Below, piece by piece: positions 63,752 through 64,000 of a stretch of 64,000 nucleotides of DNA (the stretch's first letter is position 1; each line of letters starts with the position of its first letter). The stretch is from Mya arenaria (taxonomy: Eukaryota; Mollusca; Bivalvia; Myida; Myidae). The notes below the pieces were generated by a model. That model saw nothing but the letters and a program-made list of their open reading frames with translations. It was not told the DNA's origin and searched no databases. The position numbers and the translations under genes are program-made. The DNA lies in contig NC_069136.1 in assembly GCF_026914265.1 (NCBI RefSeq), positions 25,122,701 to 25,186,700 of the forward strand, in the 5' to 3' direction.

Positions 63752-64000
63752 GTTAGTTTTGAAACAAAATATGTTTGATATTATTGTGGTATGATGGCAT
63801 ATAATGCTAAGTCACCCTGACTTCAGTATTAAGGTAATCTATCCTTCATTTATACCAAAAAAATGTTTCATTTTAAAACTACAAAATGTTGTTTGAATAG
63901 TTTGAAAGTTTTCAGCCAGAGCTTTTTGTTTATATAGAAATTATGATATTTTAGAAACAAATTAATTAAATTGGAATGAAATCATAGTAATATATGTATA

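Overview
The window is animal nuclear DNA, AT-rich, with intron-containing genes, GT-AG splice junctions and a heavy load of repeats. The best guess is a bivalve mollusc. That rests on the repeat types: tandem-core elements ending in runs of GACGGACG or CCGCCCGCC, elements starting AAACAAGAG, tRNA-headed SINEs and Pearl-like elements. It also rests on the protein families: a ROC-COR-death-domain GTPase, a GT92 glycosyltransferase and a PIN/FEN-like element family. Species cannot be read from the sequence.

Layout. (1) 1-2900 is the 3' part of a decayed multi-exon PIN/FEN-like gene copy. (2) 2901-10074 is gene-poor: a perfect-looking hairpin, two islands packed with CCGG, a Harbinger transposase fragment and a LINE remnant. 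(3) 10075-13023, minus strand, is an intact 982-residue ROCO-type GTPase with a C-terminal death domain. (4) 13024-18793 holds MITEs, SINEs and a LINE zinc-knuckle remnant. (5) 18885-36988, minus strand, is a complete 16-exon ALG9 gene of 600 codons, which I reconstructed exon by exon with matching splice phases. (6) 36989-41729, between the divergent ALG9 and PCCB genes, holds a 42-bp minisatellite and a decayed transposon encoding SWIM, Ulp1-protease and PHD modules. (7) 41730-63751, plus strand, is the first ten coding exons of PCCB; the gene runs off the right edge. Its 13.4-kb intron 7 contains an opposite-strand LINE fragment, an intact single-exon GT92 gene, two MITEs and a 2.6-kb array of 51-bp units.

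The three intact genes plus PCCB are not an operon or a pathway. ALG9 works in ER N-glycan assembly, GT92 is probably a Golgi galactosyltransferase, PCCB is mitochondrial propionyl-CoA metabolism, and the ROCO protein is probably innate-immune or cell-death signalling.

The most unusual structures are the following. ALG9 introns contain degenerate shards of ALG9's own exons: four copies of part of exon 13 and one of the end of exon 11, the latter split by a SINE with a 12-bp target duplication. Two transposable elements end within 10-15 bases of ALG9 splice donors. Two CCGG-dense islands have CCGG at roughly helical spacing.
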